64,000 nucleotides of DNA, from the NCBI RefSeq assembly GCF_001552215.1, contig NZ_BCQT01000019.1:1-64000 (forward strand), given 5' to 3'. The notes under the pieces are model-generated. The model ran no database searches and was not told the DNA's origin. It saw only the letters and a program-made list of their open reading frames with translations. Source of the stretch: Actinomadura macra NBRC 14102. GTDB taxonomy: Bacteria > Actinomycetota > Actinomycetes > Streptosporangiales > Streptosporangiaceae. A program made the position numbers and the translations under genes. Shown here one piece after another: positions 62,802-64,000 of this stretch (positions are counted from its first letter, which is position 1; every line of letters starts with the position of its first letter).

Positions 62802-63623
62802 TCAGTGGACGGAGAGACCGCCGTCCACGAAGATCGCCTGCCCGGTGACGTAGCCGGCGGAGGGGCCCGCCAGGAACACCGCGGCGCCGGCGAAGTCGTC
62901 GGCCAGGCCGTTGCGGCCGGTCATGGTGCGTGCGGCGAGGGCCTCGGCGCGGGCGGGATCGGCGGAGATGCGGGCGTTCAGCGGGGTCAGCACGACGCCG
63001 GGCACGAGGGTGTTGGCGGTGACGCCGCGGCTCGACCATGCCTCGGCCTGTGACCGGGCGAGCGCGACGAGGCCCGCTTTGGACACCCCGTAGGCGCCGC
63101 TGGTGACGAACGCGCGGAATGCCTGCTGGGAGGCGATGTGGATGAGCCGCCCGTAGCCCCGCCCGGCCATGCCGGGGGCGAACCGCTGGCCGAGCAGGAA
63201 CGGCGCGTCGAGGTTGACGGCCATGGTCGCGTCCCAGACGTCCTCGCCGAGGTCGTCCATCGGGGGCCGCAGGTTGATCCCGGCGGCGTTGACGAGGATG
63301 TCGGGTTCGCCGAACGCCGCCGCCGCATCCTCGGCCGCCGTGCGGACTCCGTCGCGGGTGCCGAGGTCGGCGCTGACCCAGGCGGCGCGGCAGCCGTGCG
63401 CCGCGAGTTCGGCGGTGGTGGCGGCCAGCTCGGTCTCGCGGCGCGCGACGACCACCACGGACGCGCCGGAGCGGGCCAGCGCCCCGGCGATGGCGCGGCC
63501 GATCCCGGAACTGCCGCCGGTCACGACGGCGACACGGCCTTCCAGCGAGAACAGACCGGACAGGTACGCGGCGGGGGCGGGCGGGGGCGCGTCGGGTATG
63601 CCCTCGCGGGCCGCATCGTTCAT
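62802..63623 (-). CDS. Short-chain dehydrogenase/reductase
   Basis: This 273-residue NAD(P)-dependent SDR has the cofactor site VTGGSSGIGRAIA, the NAAGIN motif, the catalytic Ser in IHIASQQAF and the YGVSK pair (about 172-176). The C-terminal QAIFVDGGLSVH is typical of the classical family, such as gluconate 5-dehydrogenase or 3-ketoacyl reductases. The substrate is unknown. Confidence 0.89.
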   Translation of the reverse strand: MNDAAREGIPDAPPPAPAAYLSGLFSLEGRVAVVTGGSSGIGRAIAGALARSGASVVVVARRETELAATTAELAAHGCRAAWVSADLGTRDGVRTAAEDAAAAFGEPDILVNAAGINLRPPMDDLGEDVWDATMAVNLDAPFLLGQRFAPGMAGRGYGRLIHIASQQAFRAFVTSGAYGVSKAGLVALARSQAEAWSSRGVTANTLVPGVVLTPLNARISADPARAEALAARTMTGRNGLADDFAGAAVFLAGPSAGYVTGQAIFVDGGLSVH

Positions 63624-63753
63624 GGTCGCCGAGCCTACGGGCCGCCCGGCGGACGCCCAGGGCCCTGCGGCTCCCGGCGGCTCCTCGCCGGCGCTCCCGC
63701 TGCGGCGCCGCGGCAGCCGTCCGCCTCCGTCGGCGTGGGCGTGTTCGCGTCGC

Positions 63754-64000
63754 TCAGCGGTTGACGGGTGGTGCTTCGCCGGTGAGGTCGGTGCGCAGGA
63801 AGGCGGCGGTGACCGAGGACGGGTGGGACAGCAGCGCGGCGGGGGTGCCGGCGAAGACGACCTCGCCGCCGTGGCGGCCGCCTCCGGGGCCGAGGTCGAC
63901 GACCCAGTCGGCGTGCTTGATGACGTCCCGGTCGTGTTCGATGACGATGACGGTGTTGCCGGCGTCCACGAGCCGGTCGAGCAGGGTGAGCAGGGCACCG
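63754..64000 (-). CDS. UvrA-like ABC ATPase, C-terminal 81 residues (runs off the right edge)
   Basis: The open frame contains the end of a UvrA-family protein: LVDAGNTVIVIEHDRDVIKHADWVVDLGPGGG, then GGEVVFAGTPAALL. It parallels the C-terminus of the drrC-like protein at 11344 but has different wording, so it is a second paralogue. The rest of the gene lies beyond the window, and it cannot be told whether it is the housekeeping UvrA or a resistance type. Confidence 0.88.
   Translation of the reverse strand, partial: GALLTLLDRLVDAGNTVIVIEHDRDVIKHADWVVDLGPGGGRHGGEVVFAGTPAALLSHPSSVTAAFLRTDLTGEAPPVNR

Overview
The window is very GC-rich (around 70%, with nearly all coding third positions G or C). 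Its gene content is that of a soil actinomycete: gas vesicle genes of the Streptomyces type, drrAB and drrC style drug resistance, VanS/VanJ homologues, several secreted chitinases, and WYL, MarR and TetR regulators. The rpoB gene at the left edge has an unusual rifampicin region and is not preceded by ribosomal protein genes, and there is a vanY/vanJ group. Together these suggest the Streptosporangiales (Actinomadura/Nonomuraea relatives), but the exact genus is an inference. No rRNA, tRNA, CRISPR array or intact insertion sequence was seen.

Left third (1-16300): the 5' half of rpoB (minus strand); two MFS exporters around an ArsR-like regulator; a reduced glycopeptide-response locus (vanS, a vanR remnant, then divergent vanY-vanJ); a MarR and a WYL regulator; an F420/PPOX-type protein; a drrC-like UvrA paralogue divergent from its TetR; and hemerythrin, deaminase and RibD-like genes.

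Middle (16450-24320): an eight-gene gas vesicle operon (gvpA-F-G-O-J-L-S-K) preceded by a small basic protein. Both units have the same GTTT-N14-GGGTAC promoter, the pattern of the sigma-B/sigma-F stress family. A 38-residue Cys-rich peptide follows. Next is a sulfide/persulfide detoxification operon (CstB-like MBL-rhodanese, rhodanese, TauE) divergent from a two-Cys CstR-like repressor, with three matching operators between them.

24780-37170: single metabolic and regulatory genes (esterases, aldehyde dehydrogenase, SpoIIE-type phosphatase, quinone reductase, XRE, WYL, MarR, an AlkZ-like glycosylase). One junction shows a divergent TetR/SDR pair in which both genes have lost their 5' ends.

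37600-45070: a compact secreted chitin-degradation cluster on the plus strand: three modular GH18 chitinases, an AA10 lytic monooxygenase (LPMO), and a DUF305 putative copper protein directly behind the copper-dependent LPMO. It ends in a strong terminator.

45160-64000: quinone reductase, a LuxR-family LAL regulator, and a TetR divergent from a drrAB exporter with tandem operators. These are followed by GNAT and RsgA-like genes with a possible leader peptide, an unrecognised Ala-rich helical protein next to an MprAB-like two-component system, and a GT2-GtrA/GT39/GT39 operon in which the last gene carries a frame-shifted segment. The window closes with a pterin dehydratase, a LOG-like protein, an SDR, and the C-terminus of another UvrA-like ATPase.
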